Assembly: GCF_000005505.3 (NCBI RefSeq)
Contig: NC_016134.3
Location: 35,092,150 to 35,156,149 of the forward strand
Direction: 5' to 3'
DNA: 64,000 bases
Source: Brachypodium distachyon
Lineage: Eukaryota; Streptophyta; Magnoliopsida; Poales; Poaceae
The notes under the pieces were generated by a model. The model was not told the origin of the DNA and searched no databases. It saw nothing but the letters and a program-made list of their open reading frames with translations. Shown here one piece after another: positions 34,957 through 46,253 of this stretch (its first letter is position 1; every line of letters starts with the position of its first letter). The position numbers were made by a program, and so were the translations under genes.

Positions 34957-35863
34957 TGTCGCACCAGTGGCACCCGGGGTACCACCGTTGCTCAACGCGT
35001 GGGTCACCTCGCTTGCTCTCCGCAAAGGCGGCACCCTGGGAAGCACAATGTGAGCTGCCTGGGAAGCCACCAGCCCCGCAGGAACTTGGGAAGGGGGTTG
35101 CCCTGGAGCAGGACTAGCCGGGCTGCGGGGGTTACCCCGGATGACAGTGTGAAGGTCCCCATCAGGAAGCCCCCCGGGAAGCTCACTTGCCGGGGAGGGT
35201 GTCTCCTGACGTAGGCGCTTACGTCAGGACCGGTGCCCAGTGCAGGCAGGGTATCGGCGCTACGTGGCTGCCCGGCAGGCTCCTTCTGTGCAGGGCTGGT
35301 CGGAGCTTGAAGTGTGGCACAAGTCGAGCATTAAATGCTCCGACAGGAAAGTGGTTTCCTGTCTAGTCAACCTACTGTGAGTAGCTCGCAGTGAATCTAG
35401 GGCACGTATCGCCCTAACTACAGTGCTTTGTACCGTGCATGCATGCCAGCGCACCAAAGGCAAGCTGCCTAGGGTCTTTGTTCGGCGCGTGTCCAAAAGC
35501 GCGTCCCCCATGCAGACCGAGGCACCTGTGGTATCCCCTTGACTATAAATGGAGGACCGAGGCCACTGGTCAAAGGGGTCGACTCTAGCTGGGTTACGAT
35601 TCCTAGAGATTTAGTCCAGAAGTAGTAAGTAGCCATTTAGCAGAAAGGAATATAGCGCCCGAGGACTCCCCCGGCAACCTGTAAACACTTGTTCATTGGC
35701 TAATACATACTCGGAAGTGGCCCAAACCTGGGTAAACTCGCTTGTTCATTGCTACGCCCGTCATTGGCCTCACCGGCGATCGCCGGAGCGATCCCCATCG
35801 CCCATTGCCGAACCTAAAAGGGGGTGCCCAGCATCTCCGGTGTCTAAGTCCCGGGCTACGACA
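34957..35863 (+). mobile_element. 5' LTR of a Ty3/Gypsy element
   Basis: Starts TGTCGCACCAG and ends GCTACGACA, with TGTCG/CGACA inverted ends, 907 bp. TATA box ctataaat at 35543. It is inserted in the LINE fragment after cagcc. Sequence from 35427 to 35863 recurs inverted at 43115-43580. The internal region follows at once with TCTGGCGCGCCAGG, the primer-site position. Confidence 0.85.
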
Positions 35864-35881
35864 TCTGGCGCGCCAGGTAGC
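35864..35881 (+). promoter_or_regulatory. Candidate primer-binding site of the Gypsy element
   Basis: TCTGGCGCGCCAGGTAGC directly follows the LTR end. TGGCGC-type sites are typical of plant Gypsy (Tat-like) elements; the matching tRNA was not checked. Confidence 0.5.
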
Positions 35882-35971
35882 GGGCGCGTGCGGAGAGCTC
35901 GCCGGTGACCGCCGGCGCCATCGTCTTCAGCCACATTAGCTTCGCCTTCTCCGACGACAGTACTCGTCGCT

Positions 35972-37783
35972 ATGCCTCCTAAGCGGGCTGGCGACTCTCG
36001 GATCGAGTCGCATGGTGCCCCAGCAGCGAACACACGGTCACACGACGTGCAGTGCACGTCGCAGGATCAGGAGAAGCCTGAGCCTGCCCGGGTGCAGCAA
36101 CAGCAGCAGCAAGTGATACTTCCTCCGCCTCCGCCGCGCTCCGTTGGAGACCGGCCGAGGCTAGCCCCGCAACCTTGCGCTGGGGCCAGTCATTGCCGGG
36201 TCGTCGCTCGTACTCGCGAGCCGCACGTCGAGCAGCCGCGGGCCAACGACGAACCGCGTCCATCTCAGCATCGTTATGTTGCTTCCCAAGGAACTCCCTC
36301 CGGCTTGCGGGATCGTCTGCGAGGAACCGGAGCCGTCCCAGACGGCAGCGCTGGGCAGGAGCACGTGGTGCCGCCCGTCCGAACTAGGTCAGAAGCCCTC
36401 GTGGCGGCTCAGGCCATCATGCGCTACGAGCCGCCGCAGGGAACACCGGCGCACGAGGCGTGGATGGCGAAGCTCGCCGCCCTCCTCGCTGCAGCCAACC
36501 GCCGGTCAGGAGGATCGCGCGGCCAGTCTAGGGCTAATACCGACCTGGTTGCGGGGCTTGGTGCAGGCCCTAACCCCCAGCCGGAGCGTGGGGTGCCCGG
36601 CGGTAGCCGTCGCACGGGCGTGGATCCTGGCGACGACTCCGTCGACTCGTGATCAACCATCCTAGGTGCGGACGTGCGGGGGATGCTCAACGCGCGTCAG
36701 CAGGAGGATCGGCGCGAGCGCCTTGAGCGGCGTCGCCAACTTGCACGTGACAGCGCCAATCCCGGAGGCCAAGGCGAAGTGCTCCGGAGGGCTGACGACG
36801 GTTGCCCCGCGTGCACCCGTGAACTGCAGCAGGTGGAGTGGCCCCGCATGTTCCGAGCCCCGCCAACGCTCGGGATGTACGACGGGACCACGAACCCTAA
36901 AGATTTCCTCCTAACCTACTCGTTGGGCATGAACGCCGTGGGTGCCGATGAGAAGGTTAGGGCCAACTGGTTCCCCATGGTCCTGAAAGGATCGGCGAGA
37001 ACCTGGTTGCTCAACCTGCCGGCAAGATCCATCTCCTCGTGGGATGACCTGCGCGAGCATTTTGTCAGTGCGTTCCAGGGCGGCTACAAGTGCCCGGGAA
37101 CCATGGTGGAGCTGCACACCGTGGTGCAGAAGCAAGGGGAGACGTTGCGGAGCTTCATAAATCGCTTCTCCAGTCTCTCCTACTCAATTCCTGAGGCGGA
37201 GGCTGTCGCCATCATCAACACTTTCGCCATCAATGTCCGTGACCTCAAGATGCGTGAGAAGCTGAACACGCACCAGATCCGAACGACACATGAGCTCTAC
37301 GCCTTGGCACACAAGTGTGCCATGGCCGAGGAAGGGCTCTTGGTGCCCGAACTTGCAACTAAGGCTGCCGTGAGTCCTGCTGAGGGCACGTAGAAGAAGG
37401 GTTGCCAGAAGCGCGGCGGGAAGCAAGTGCTTGCCGCGGAACCGGGAGCTACTTCGAGGCATGCGAAAAAGGCCTCGTCCGCTGGCGGGTCTGGCGGCAA
37501 GCCGGGCGACACGCCTCGCTGCCCCATCCACGCCAACGCCACCCATGATGCACAGGATTGCCGCATCCTGCAGGGTATCAAGCAGAGGCACGAACAACGC
37601 CACGAGGAGCGCCGAGCAGCCGACGCCTGCTTCACCTGCGGGGACATTGGGCATCTCTCCCGCAACTGCCCGAATGACCCCAGAGCTGGAGTGAAGCCTG
37701 CCGGCGGAGATGCCGGCAGAGAGGAAGCCCAGGGGGATCGACGCCAAGCCCGCGCCGGCAAGGAGCGGCCTCCCCGGGGATGA
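35972..37783 (+). pseudogene. Gypsy gag region with CCHC zinc knuckle, stops in frame
   Basis: One frame runs through from MPPKRAGDSRIE, broken by TGA at 36650, TAG at 37391 and TGA at 37781. The N-terminal third is low-complexity (Gln and Pro runs). The capsid-like region (about 36830-37330) has FRAPPTLGMYDGTTNPKDFL, WLLNLPARSISSWDDLREHF and QGETLRSFINRFSSL, the usual plant retrotransposon gag signature. A nucleocapsid knuckle CFTCGDIGHLSRNC (CX2CX4HX4C) lies at about 37625. Gag would package the RNA. The stops make this copy inactive. Confidence 0.88.
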
Positions 37784-37861
37784 GACAAGGCTCGTGCTGA
37801 GGAGCAGCGCGAGTCCAATAACAGCGAGGGCGATGAGCCCGACTTCCAGGAGCCTCGCGGT

Positions 37862-38341
37862 GTGGCCTGCATCCTTGGGGGAGCTTACGCTCTCTCGTCC
37901 TATAGCGCGGTAAAGCGCCTCACCCGGGAGGTGTGTGCGCTGTTGCCGGACATGGAGATGCAGCAGCCGTTGAAGTGGTCGCACGTGCCGATCACCTTCA
38001 ACTCTGACGATCACCCAGCCCGGCAGCTGGGGTCAGGGGTTTTTCCCTTCGTGGTCTCACCGATCATCAACAACATGACGGTAACCAAGGTGCTGGTGGA
38101 CGACGGAGCGGGGTTAAACCTCCTGTCCGCCAAGTTGGTGGAGAAGCTTCAGCTGCTGCTGGAGCAGATGAAGCCCACCGACCCGTTCCGGGGAGTGAAC
38201 CCCGGGATCGTGAGCCCCTGGGGCGCATCACACTGCCGGTTACCTTCAAGTCCCGGGAAGCGTTTAGGACTGAGCACCTCATGTTTGATGTGGCTCATAC
38301 CCCGTTGCCGTAAAACGGGATCCTTGGTCGGTCAGCGCTGA
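37862..38341 (+). pseudogene. Gypsy protease region
   Basis: Contains FNSDDHPARQLGSGVFPFVV and KVLVDDGAGLNLLSAKL. In plant Gypsy proteases the active-site loop is usually VLVDGGA or VLIDTGS; here the residue after Asp is a second Asp. The frame shifts near 38215, before the remainder (FMAATHCAYGVMKMLS is in another frame from 38350). Continuous with gag, as in a gag-pol polyprotein. Confidence 0.75.
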
Positions 38342-38349
38342 TCAAGTTC

Positions 38350-39468
38350 ATGGCGGCAACCCATTGCGCCTATGGCGTGATGAAGATGTTGTCCACGTAT
38401 GGAGTCCTGTCCATCAAGTGCAATCTCAAGGATGCGGCTTGGTGTTTGGGCGAGGTCGTCAAGGCCGCCGCCGCAGCCGATTCCGGTGACGAAGGCATCG
38501 CCGGGAGCGAAGGCTCGCTGCCGGGCGATCGTCCCACAGCGAAGAAGGCTCGTTACCCCGCAGCAATTTGCCGGGGGAAGCACAAGCTCGAGCTCACGCC
38601 CCGCAAGGGCCAGAAGCTTAAGGAGGAGGCCGCCAAGGTGAAGAAGCTGCCCCTCGAAGTCGGCAACGAGGAGCACACCATCAGTGTCGGTGCAAACCTC
38701 GATGCCAAATAGGAAAGCGCCCTCATCACTTTCCTCCGGGAGAACGCCGACGTGTTTGCTTGGGAACCGTCGGATCTTCCCGTAGTCCCTAGGAAGGTGA
38801 TCGAGCATCGACTTGCGGTGCGTCCAGACGCCCGCCCTGTCAAGCAGAAGGTCCGCCAACAAGCACAGGAGCGCAAAGACTTCATCAAGCAAGAAGTGGA
38901 CAAGCTAAAAGCTGCGGGGGCTATCAGGGAAGTATTGTACCCCACTTAGTTAGCAAACCCAGTTGTAGTACCCAAGGGGGAGAACAAACTGCGCATGTGT
39001 GTAAATTTTACCGACCTAAACCGTGCATGTCCCAAAGACCCCTTCCCTGTACCCCGCATTGATCAAATAGTAGATTCCACTGCCAGTTGTGATTTGTTGT
39101 GTTTTTTGGATGCTTTTTCTGGCTACCATCAAATTAAGATGGTAGTCGAGGAGGAGGAGAAAACGACGTTCATCACCCTGGTTGGCTGCTACTGTTACAC
39201 GTGCATGCCTTTCGGGTTGAAGAACGCGGGCTCAACATTCCAGCGTGCCTTATGCGAGTGTTTGGGACCCCAGCTAGGCCGAAACGTTGAGGCCTACATG
39301 GATGATATCGTCATCAAGTCAAAGCGCGGGGACTCGCTTATTGATGACTTGCGGGAGACGTTCGGTAACCTCCGCAAGATCAAGCTCAAGTTGAACCCTG
39401 AGAAAAGCACTTTTGGTGTAGACTCGGGGCAGCTTCTGGGCTTTTTCGTTTCACACAGGGGGATTTAG
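38350..39468 (+). pseudogene. Gypsy reverse transcriptase region
   Basis: One frame with TAG at 38710 and 38947. A linker with ESALITFLRENADVFAW leads to the RT core. It carries NPVVVPKGENKLRMCVNFTD, LNRACPKDPFPVPRIDQIVD, FLDAFSGYHQIKM, MPFGLKNAGSTFQRA and the catalytic YMDDIVIKS, all in proper order. The frame ends with TAG at 39466. Stops apart, the domain is well preserved and typical of plant Ty3/Gypsy. Confidence 0.92.
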
Positions 39469-40560
39469 GCCAACCCAAAGAAGATAGAAGCTATCGAGAA
39501 GATGGAGGCTCCCCGCAAGGTGAAGGACGTCCAGCACCTCAACGGCTGTGTTGTCGCGCTGTGGCGTTTCATTTCAAGGCTGGGTGAACGTGCCTTGCCT
39601 TTATTCAAGGTAATGAAGAAGAAGGGCCCAATCGATTGGACCCCCGAGGCTGAGGCGGCGTTCCAGGACCTGAAGCAGTACCTGAAATCGCCGTCGATCC
39701 TCGTCGCCCCCAAGCTGGGCGAGCCACTACTACTCTACCTAGAGGCGACTGACCAAGTGGTCAGCTTGGTGCTTGTTGCTGAGAGAGAAGAAGATCTCCC
39801 GGGGGCTGGGGTTACGGGGCTGGGGGCTGAGCCAGCCTCGGAAACCGCCTTGAACTTGGGAACCGCCATCGAGGCGGCGGCGCCGACACCACGCAAGCGG
39901 CTCGTGCAGCACCATGTGCACTTCGTCAGCACGGGGTTGCACGACGCCTGCGTACGGTACCCGCAAGAGCAGAAGCCCTTGCTGGGGATTCTGCTTGCAT
40001 CCCGCAATCTGCGGCATTACTTCCAGGCGCACCGCATCACAGTGGTGTCAGGGTTCTGCCTCGAGCGGGCCCTCACCAACTGTGAAGCCACTGGAAGAGT
40101 GGCCAAGTGGAGGATGGAGTCGTCGGAGTTTGATCCGCACTTCACGAACACCAAGGGTATCAAGAGTGCCGCTCTAGCTGATTTCGTAGCAGAGTGGACC
40201 TCGACAGGCATAGAAGAAGAGGAGCCAGAGACCAGCCTGCTCGGCAGGCTGGACGAAGGCCACTGGGTCATGTACTTCGACGGCGCTTTCAGCCTGCAGG
40301 GTGCTGGTGCCGGAGTCGTGATCGAGTCACACACAGGGGACCAGTTGAAATTCGCCATCCAACTCGACTTCCCCAACTCCACCAACAACACGGTTGAGTA
40401 CGAGGGGTTGCTCGTCGGGTTGCGGGCGGCAATCGCCCTCTATATTAAGCGCTTGGTTGTCTGCCGAGATTCCCAACTCGTGATCAACCAGGTTAACTAG
40501 GACTACGACTGTCCGCAGATGGCAGCGTACGTGGATGAAGTCCGCCAAGCTAGAACACTA
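39469..40560 (+). pseudogene. Gypsy connection and RNase H region
   Basis: Same frame as RT. The RT tail and connection (PIDWTPEAEAAFQDLKQYL) are followed by an RNase H fold with YFDGAFSLQGAGAG (first Asp), NNTVEYEGLLVGLRAAI (Glu) and VVCRDSQLVINQV (Asp). TAG at 40498 and a frameshift near 40565 precede KRKDNFTADELSKWAAERRK, the RNase H end. Confidence 0.85.
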
Positions 40561-40570
40561 GTTCAATTGT

Positions 40571-41985
40571 TTGCGATTCGAGCACATCAAGCGCAAGGAT
40601 AACTTCACGGCTGATGAACTGTCCAAGTGGGCAGCAGAGCGCCGAAAAGTCCCGGCGGGAGTGTTCTGGCACAGGTGGACTACGCCTTCAGTCACTCCCA
40701 AGCCGGCTGCCGGGGAAGAGCCCCCGGCACTGAAGAAGACCCCGCAACAGCAGAAGTCCATGCTGCCGATGTGGTAGCATGCATGAGTAGGGAAACCCCA
40801 CCTTGGGTGGTGGACATCGCACGCTACCTCAAGGGGGAAGCCCTCCTTGAAGACGACGTTGCCGCGTTGCGCATAGCCCGGCAAGCCAAGATGTACGCTC
40901 TGGTAGACGGGAATCTCTAACAGAGGCGTGCAAACGGAGTAAAACTCCTCCGCGTACCCCAAGACGAAGGGCGCGCACTACTGGAAGATATACACCGAGG
41001 CACATGCTCGCACCATGTGGCCTCCTGGGCTCTGGCCGGCAAGGCTTTTCGGCATGGCTTCTACTGGCCTACAGCACTAGCCGATGCTGAACAGCTAGTC
41101 AAGACATGCCAGGCGTGCCAATTCCATAGAAAGAAGAGTAATCAGCCGGCGCAAGCCCTGCAAGTCATTCCATCCTCCTGGCCATTCACGGCCTGGGGGC
41201 TGGACATCGTCGGCAAGTTGCCGAGAGCCGTTGGCGGCTATGAGTACTTGCTCGTGGCCATCGACAAGTTCTCCAAGTGGGTGGAAGTGGAACCAGTGCG
41301 GAAGGTGGCCGCTCAGGCGGCCATCAAGTTCTTCAAGGGCATTGTGTGCCGGTTTGGTGTGCCTAACGGCATCATCACCGATAATGGCACACAATTTACG
41401 AGCGCCGCGTTCCAAGCCTACTGCGAGGACATGGGCACCAAGATCCACTTCGCCTCTGTTGCTCACCCGAGGAGCAACGGACAGGCAGAGAGGGCCAACG
41501 CAGAGGTGCTACGGGAGCTCAAGACGAGAACCTTTGACAAGCTCAAAGGCCACGGGAAGCACAGGATTGAAGAACTCCAGCCCGTGCTGTGGTCGATCAG
41601 GACCACACCTAGCCGGGCAACGGGTGAAACTCCATTCGTCCTTGTCTACGGGGCAGAAGCGGTGCTGCCCCTCGAGCTCAAGCATGGATCCCCTCGGGTA
41701 CGCGCGTACGGCAAGCATAGCCAACACGAGCAGATGGTTGACGATCTTAACTTCATCGAAGAACTTCGATGCCGGGCTGCTGTACGAGCTGCACGTTATC
41801 AGCAAGGACTCCGCCGTTATCACGACAGGCAAGTCCGTACCCGGGAGGTCGAGGTCGGAGACCTTGTCCTGCGCCGGATACAAGGAACGAAGGCCGGGAA
41901 AAAGTTGACTCCGAAATGGGAGGGGGCTGCCGGAGCCTCGAAAACAGAAATCCCGTTGCCGGATCACTTCGTGTCTTGGGAATAA
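40571..41985 (+). pseudogene. Gypsy integrase region
   Basis: After TAA at 40918, the N-terminal zinc region is seen as HRGTCSHHVA then TCQACQFHRK (HHCC type). The catalytic core has WGLDIVGKLP (D), ITDNGTQFTS (D) and HPRSNGQAERANAEVLREL (E), a complete DDE set. A GPY-like tail VEVGDLVLRRIQGTKAGK ends at the TAA near 41983. Its job would be to join element cDNA to the genome. This portion from 41017 is uninterrupted for 322 codons, longer than any other part of the element. Confidence 0.9.
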
Positions 41986-43114
41986 AAGAATGATCACACC
42001 CAAGTTTGGTATCGACCCTTTTGTGCCCGGGGGCTGGGAGGCAGGAGGGTTATCTGTGATGTACCTTTTTTCGTGCATTTCGAATTTTTTTCCAGCATCT
42101 CGGGCTTGGTAAGAATCTAACATGCAGGATAAGGATAGGAATCAGACGCATTGTGATACTCGTGGAGTACTCACGGGCCGTGTCATCTAGCGGGTAGCCA
42201 CTTGTGCGTGGCGACCGCTTCAAGGCTCTTACCACAGGAGGGTGTCGCCCGTGTGCCGCGGTAACTCGGCGCGCGTGGCGACAGGATTCTCCACCGTGCC
42301 TATAAAAGGGCATGGTGGCCATGGAGCAACTCAAGGCAAAGCTAAGAAGATGGCGAGCAATGCAGTAGAGAAGCGATGGTGGTGCATTCCTTTGGGTGCA
42401 AGCGCCGAGGGTGTTCCCACCATCGCGTCCCTGCTACATCACTCCTCCAGACATTTCCAAGGCGAGGGTTGCCGCAGAGACGCGGTGATGGTGCATGCCA
42501 TCAGTGCTCAGCGCCGATGGGTGCACTGTCACCGCGTCCTTGCCGCATCCCTCCAGCAGGCGTTCCAAGTGCAGAAGCGATACGTTTGACAAGAGAACAG
42601 ACAACTAAGTGCATTATCCTAGGCGCCTAGCTAATCTCGACGCTGGCTCGCTGGTGTGGGTCGGGTCTTGCGTGCGGCTGGAGTGTTAGAAGGACGCTTG
42701 CGGGGGGAGTGCGCTCCTCATGCGGCTTGCGGGTTCGTCCTGTAGACGCGTGCTTGGGAGTAGCTAACCCGCAAGTGGAGTGGCGCGCCGCTGCTACTTA
42801 ACCCGAGGTTGGCACTGCGGGTCCGTCCAGGGTCCCTGGTCTGGTTAAGTGAGTAGCGTGCGAGTCCCCGGCAACACAAAGCATAACACACGAGGACAGG
42901 AAGATCCACCCCACAAGTCAATTTCAGGAACAAGTATCAAGTAGAACCAGAAAGCAAAATTTCTAAAAGTAACAAATGATTACATGGGCTAATAAAACCA
43001 TAACTATTCAACGGCGCCAAGCACCACTTACAGGAAACAAAGGTAAAACAAAGGCTAGCAGGGGACTACGACGACTGGTTGCCGGGGTCTTCCGCTGAGG
43101 GCTCTGGCGCCAAA
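41986..43114. other. 3' internal region and junction sequence of the Gypsy element
   Basis: No 3' LTR in the expected orientation is present. 42155-42350 is promoter-like, with CCTATAAAAGG at 42299. 42367-42585 contains a diverged tandem duplication of about 100 bp (ccgagggtgttcccaccatc and ccgatgggtgcactgtcacc), open in two plus frames without a recognised product. 42900-43114 leads into the inverted LTR; on the minus strand it starts TTTGGCGCCAGAGCCC, a primer-site-like sequence. Confidence 0.45.
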
Positions 43115-43580
43115 TGTCGTAGCCTAGGGCTTAGACACCGGGGATGCTGGGCACCCCCTTTTAGGTTCGGCAGTGGGCGATGGGGATCGCTCCGGCGATC
43201 GTTGGCGAGGCCAATGACGAGCGTAGCAATAAACAAGCAAGTTTACCCAGGTTCGGGCCACCCGGAGGTGTAAAACCCTACGTCCTCCTTCTGAGTATGT
43301 ATTAGCCAATGAACAAGTGTTTACAGGTTGCCGGGGAAGTCCCCGGGCGCTCTCTTCCTTTCTGATAAATGGCTACTTACTACTTCTGGACTAAATCTCT
43401 AGGAATCACAACCCAGCTAGAGTCGACGACCCCTTTGACCAGTGCCCTCGGTCCTCCTTTTATAGTCAAGGGGATACCACAGGTGCCTCGGACTGCATGG
43501 GGACGCGCTTTTGGACACACGCCGAACAAAGACCCTAGGCAGCTTGCCTTTGCTGCGCAGGCATGCATGCACGGTACAAA
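43115..43580 (-). mobile_element. Inverted, truncated Gypsy LTR
   Basis: The reverse complement matches 35427-35863 at better than about nine positions in ten. It includes the TATA region (gactataaaaggagg), the tract tagtccagaagtagtaagta and the terminus CTACGACA. It has about a 25-bp extra segment (ggacgtagggttttacacct). The first 470 bp of the LTR are absent; the match stops abruptly at 43580. Orientation is opposite to the adjacent gag-pol. Confidence 0.88.
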
Positions 43581-43820
43581 GCCGAGCTTGAAGAAGGCCC
43601 GCTTGGCCCTCATCTCCCGATTCCTCTGCTCCTTCTCCGACAGAGGCTTCCTGGGAGCTTTCTCGCCCTTGTCGCCCGCAGAGCTTGTGGAAACCTTCCT
43701 CCTCTTGGGGACCTTGGGCGCCATGGGGAATGTGGGTGGCGATTAGCAGGATTAGAGGAAGTACTTCACGATGAGAGCAGCGCTTCTGACCTGCGTGCAT
43801 GACCACCCTGCGAATGGAAA
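43581..43820 (-). other. Basic open frame fused to the inverted LTR
   Basis: On the minus strand an ATG at 43724 starts MAPKVPKRRKVSTSSAGDKG and continues with KPLSEKEQRNREMRAKRAFF, up to where LTR sequence begins at 43580. It is highly basic with an NLS-like cluster. I do not recognise it. It may be the N-terminus of a transposon or host gene truncated by the LTR. The remaining bases lead into the CACTA transposase on the other strand. Confidence 0.3.
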
Positions 43821-45886
43821 TACTTCATGCCAGGTGACACATGGGTACAAGGCCTATACAAAATGCGGGGAAAACACGACATCGGAGAAGTTGCCCGCTT
43901 CATCCAAAATTGTTTACATGGGCCACCGAAAGACCCTTGGAGGGATGACAATGAAAGGTTCAATGGGAAGACGGAGCACGGGACAGCGCTGAAGGAGAAG
44001 TCTGGTATGCAAATCCTCGAAATTGTGAACGATCTTGAGGTTGTCCCCGGAAAGATTGCTGCGAAGAAATATAAGGAACCTGAAGGTGTCGTGTGGAAAA
44101 GGAGGTCCGTATTCTGGGACCTGGAGTACTTGGCACATTTAGAATGCCGTCACAGCATAGATGTCATGCACGTGGAGAAAAATGTATGCGACAGCGTGCT
44201 GGGGTTGCTGATGAACATTCCAGAGAAGACGAAAGATGGACCCAATGCACGGAAGGACCTGGAACTCATGTCTATCAGGAAAGAGTTGTGGGGCAAAGAT
44301 CAAGTCTCGGCAGCCGACAAGAATGGTTTCGTGACGGTGACCACGCGGTGTCTTCTTGCATGTTACAACCTGTACAAAGACGAGTTGCATAGGATGTGCT
44401 AGTGCCTGCAGGGCATTAAAGTCTCATCGAACTACTCGTCGAGCATCAAGCATCTAGTTGACATGAAGAGTCACAAGCTATCTGGCATGAAGTCTCACGA
44501 CAACCATGTCATACTCACTCAGTTACTTCCAGTCGCAATCAGAGGTATCATCGAGCCGCACGTAAGGGAGACAATCATGAAGCTTTCTGACTTCTTTGAC
44601 AGCATCTCGCAGAAGTCAATCACCGTTAGACGATGCCAGATACTAAAGGATAGTATGATACAGATTCTGTGCGAGCTCGAGATGTTCTTCCCTCCATCAA
44701 TCTTCGATATCATGATCCATCTAATGATCCACATATGCGATGAGATCTTGTCCCTAGGGCCCTCGTTCCTGCATAACATCTATGGCCCTGAACGATACAA
44801 CGGGGTTCTGAAGCGGTACGTTCGTAACAGATCGCGTCCGGAAGGTAGCATCGTGGAAGGCTTTAGGGCAGAAGAGTGCATCAAGTTCTGCACGGATTGG
44901 TTGGCCGATCAGAAATCAATAGGTGTTCCTGAATCACGGCACAAGGGCAAGCTCGATGGCGAAGGTGGCCTTGGACATACATACCGTAATGTCTATGGAA
45001 GAGGAAGGGAAGCTGACTTTGAAAGAGCACATTTGGTTGTGTTGCAAACTGTCGGTTGCTACCGGCCTTATCAGGAAATGCACATGTAACAACTGCGAAA
45101 TGAAAACCCTAAACGAGGAGAAGTCTGGATCCACTGGGAGCACAATAAAACATTCGCAGCGTGGCTGAAGAATTATTGGTACGGTAGGGAGACGACTAAT
45201 GTATCAGAAGAGACGGTTGCATGCTTGTCACGAGAACCTGCTTACCACGTCTCTACTTGGCAATCATATGCGATCAACGGCTATAACTTCTACACTACGT
45301 CTCAGGACCGTAAAAGCACGTATCAAAATAGTGTTGTAGTCATGACTTCTCAGACCGCGGTCGACGACAACAGCAAAACCAAAGCGTTCTTCGGCGTTAT
45401 CGAGGAGATCTGAGAATTGGACTACTTGATCACAAAGATCCCAATGTTCCGTGTAAGATGGACCAAAGGTGACAAAGAAGAAAGTCACAGGTTTACGACG
45501 GTGGTGCTACCTCCTGAGATCCCTCATGAACAAGTTGATGTGAGAAAAATCCCGACAAAAGAGGAACCATGGGTCTTTGCTAAACAATGCAAGCAAGTTT
45601 TCTACATAGACGACCCGGCAAATAAAGGCTGCGTTGTAGTAAGAGGAGGAAAAAGAAGCATTGTTGGAGTGGACAGAGTTACTTCACAAGAAGACTACGA
45701 AGGTTTCCGTGATCCGACGACAGCCGAAGATGACGAAGAAGCGGAACGCACGATATTAACGAGGAAAAGGAGAGGGAAAAGAAGAAGTGATGGGAGCGAG
45801 AGTGAGAAAATACCACAAAAACCCTACCTCAGAAGCAGTTCTGCGATGAGTCAAGTTATGACTTACCGAAGGAAGGAGAAGCACTA
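43821..45886 (+). pseudogene. CACTA (En/Spm) transposase TnpD remnant
   Basis: Contains RHSIDVMHVEKNVCDSVLGL and ARKDLELMSIRKELWG, hallmark text of the TNP2-type transposase C-terminal part. A DUF4218-like region follows (LPVAIRGIIEPHVRETIMKL, RNRSRPEGSIVEGFRAEECI), then a DUF4216-like region (YQNSVVVMTSQTAVDDNSK, then FRVRWTKGDKEESH). Frames change or stop near 44401, 45089 and 45411. The N-terminal half with the catalytic core is missing at the junction with the LTR-fused sequence. AATAAA-type signal at 45923. In an intact element it would cut at the CACTA ends; this copy cannot encode a full enzyme. Confidence 0.88.
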
Positions 45887-45919
45887 GTAGTCACATTGTA
45901 AAAATGTACTCGTACTGAA

Positions 45920-46041
45920 TCTTAATAAAATTTATATGCATGTGATGAAGTTTTTGAAATTTGTATGCATGTGATGAAATTATGTGTGAAATTTGTATTA
46001 CAGAAATGCATGAATTATGTGATGAAATTATGTGTGAAATT
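45920..46041. repeat. Short tandem repeats after TnpD
   Basis: gaaattatgtgtgaaatttg and gcatgtgatgaa motifs occur two to three times each at about 45940-46030, in the presumed 3' UTR of TnpD. Confidence 0.6.
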
Positions 46042-46043
46042 TG

Positions 46044-46237
46044 TACTAGCACATCAGTAACGGTCAGCTACCGCGCGACCGTTACTGATGATCACCCACA
46101 CATCAGTAACGGTCGGTAGCTCTGCTGCCCGTTACTGATGTAAGCACATCAGTAACGGTTGCTAAGCCTCCCGCCCATTACTGATGTGTGGGTGATCATC
46201 AGTAATGGTCGCGCCGTTACGCGACCGCCACTGATGT
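46044..46237. repeat. Inverted-pair repeat block, CAGTAACGGTC family, internal to the CACTA element
   Basis: Eight copies of a motif close to CATCAGTAACGGTCG, alternating plus and minus, so they form four inverted pairs within about 190 bp. The same motif fills the right subterminal region at 51085-51340, identifying both as transposase-binding arrays of one family. Confidence 0.85.
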
Positions 46238-46246
46238 GCGTCGGCA

Positions 46247-46253
46247 TATAAAA
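46247..46253 (+). promoter_or_regulatory. TATA box of the second CACTA gene
   Basis: TATAAAA lies directly after the repeat block and before a GC-rich leader (46260-46620), the normal layout for a CACTA promoter. Confidence 0.6.

Noticed and set aside
42242..42589. 115-residue frame after a TATA box
   Set aside because: Lies in the Gypsy 3' region and reflects a tandem duplication; no recognisable product.
46044..46237. Regularly spaced short repeats resembling a CRISPR array
   Set aside because: Repeats alternate in orientation, spacers are not constant, and the same motif marks a CACTA end; the genome is eukaryotic.
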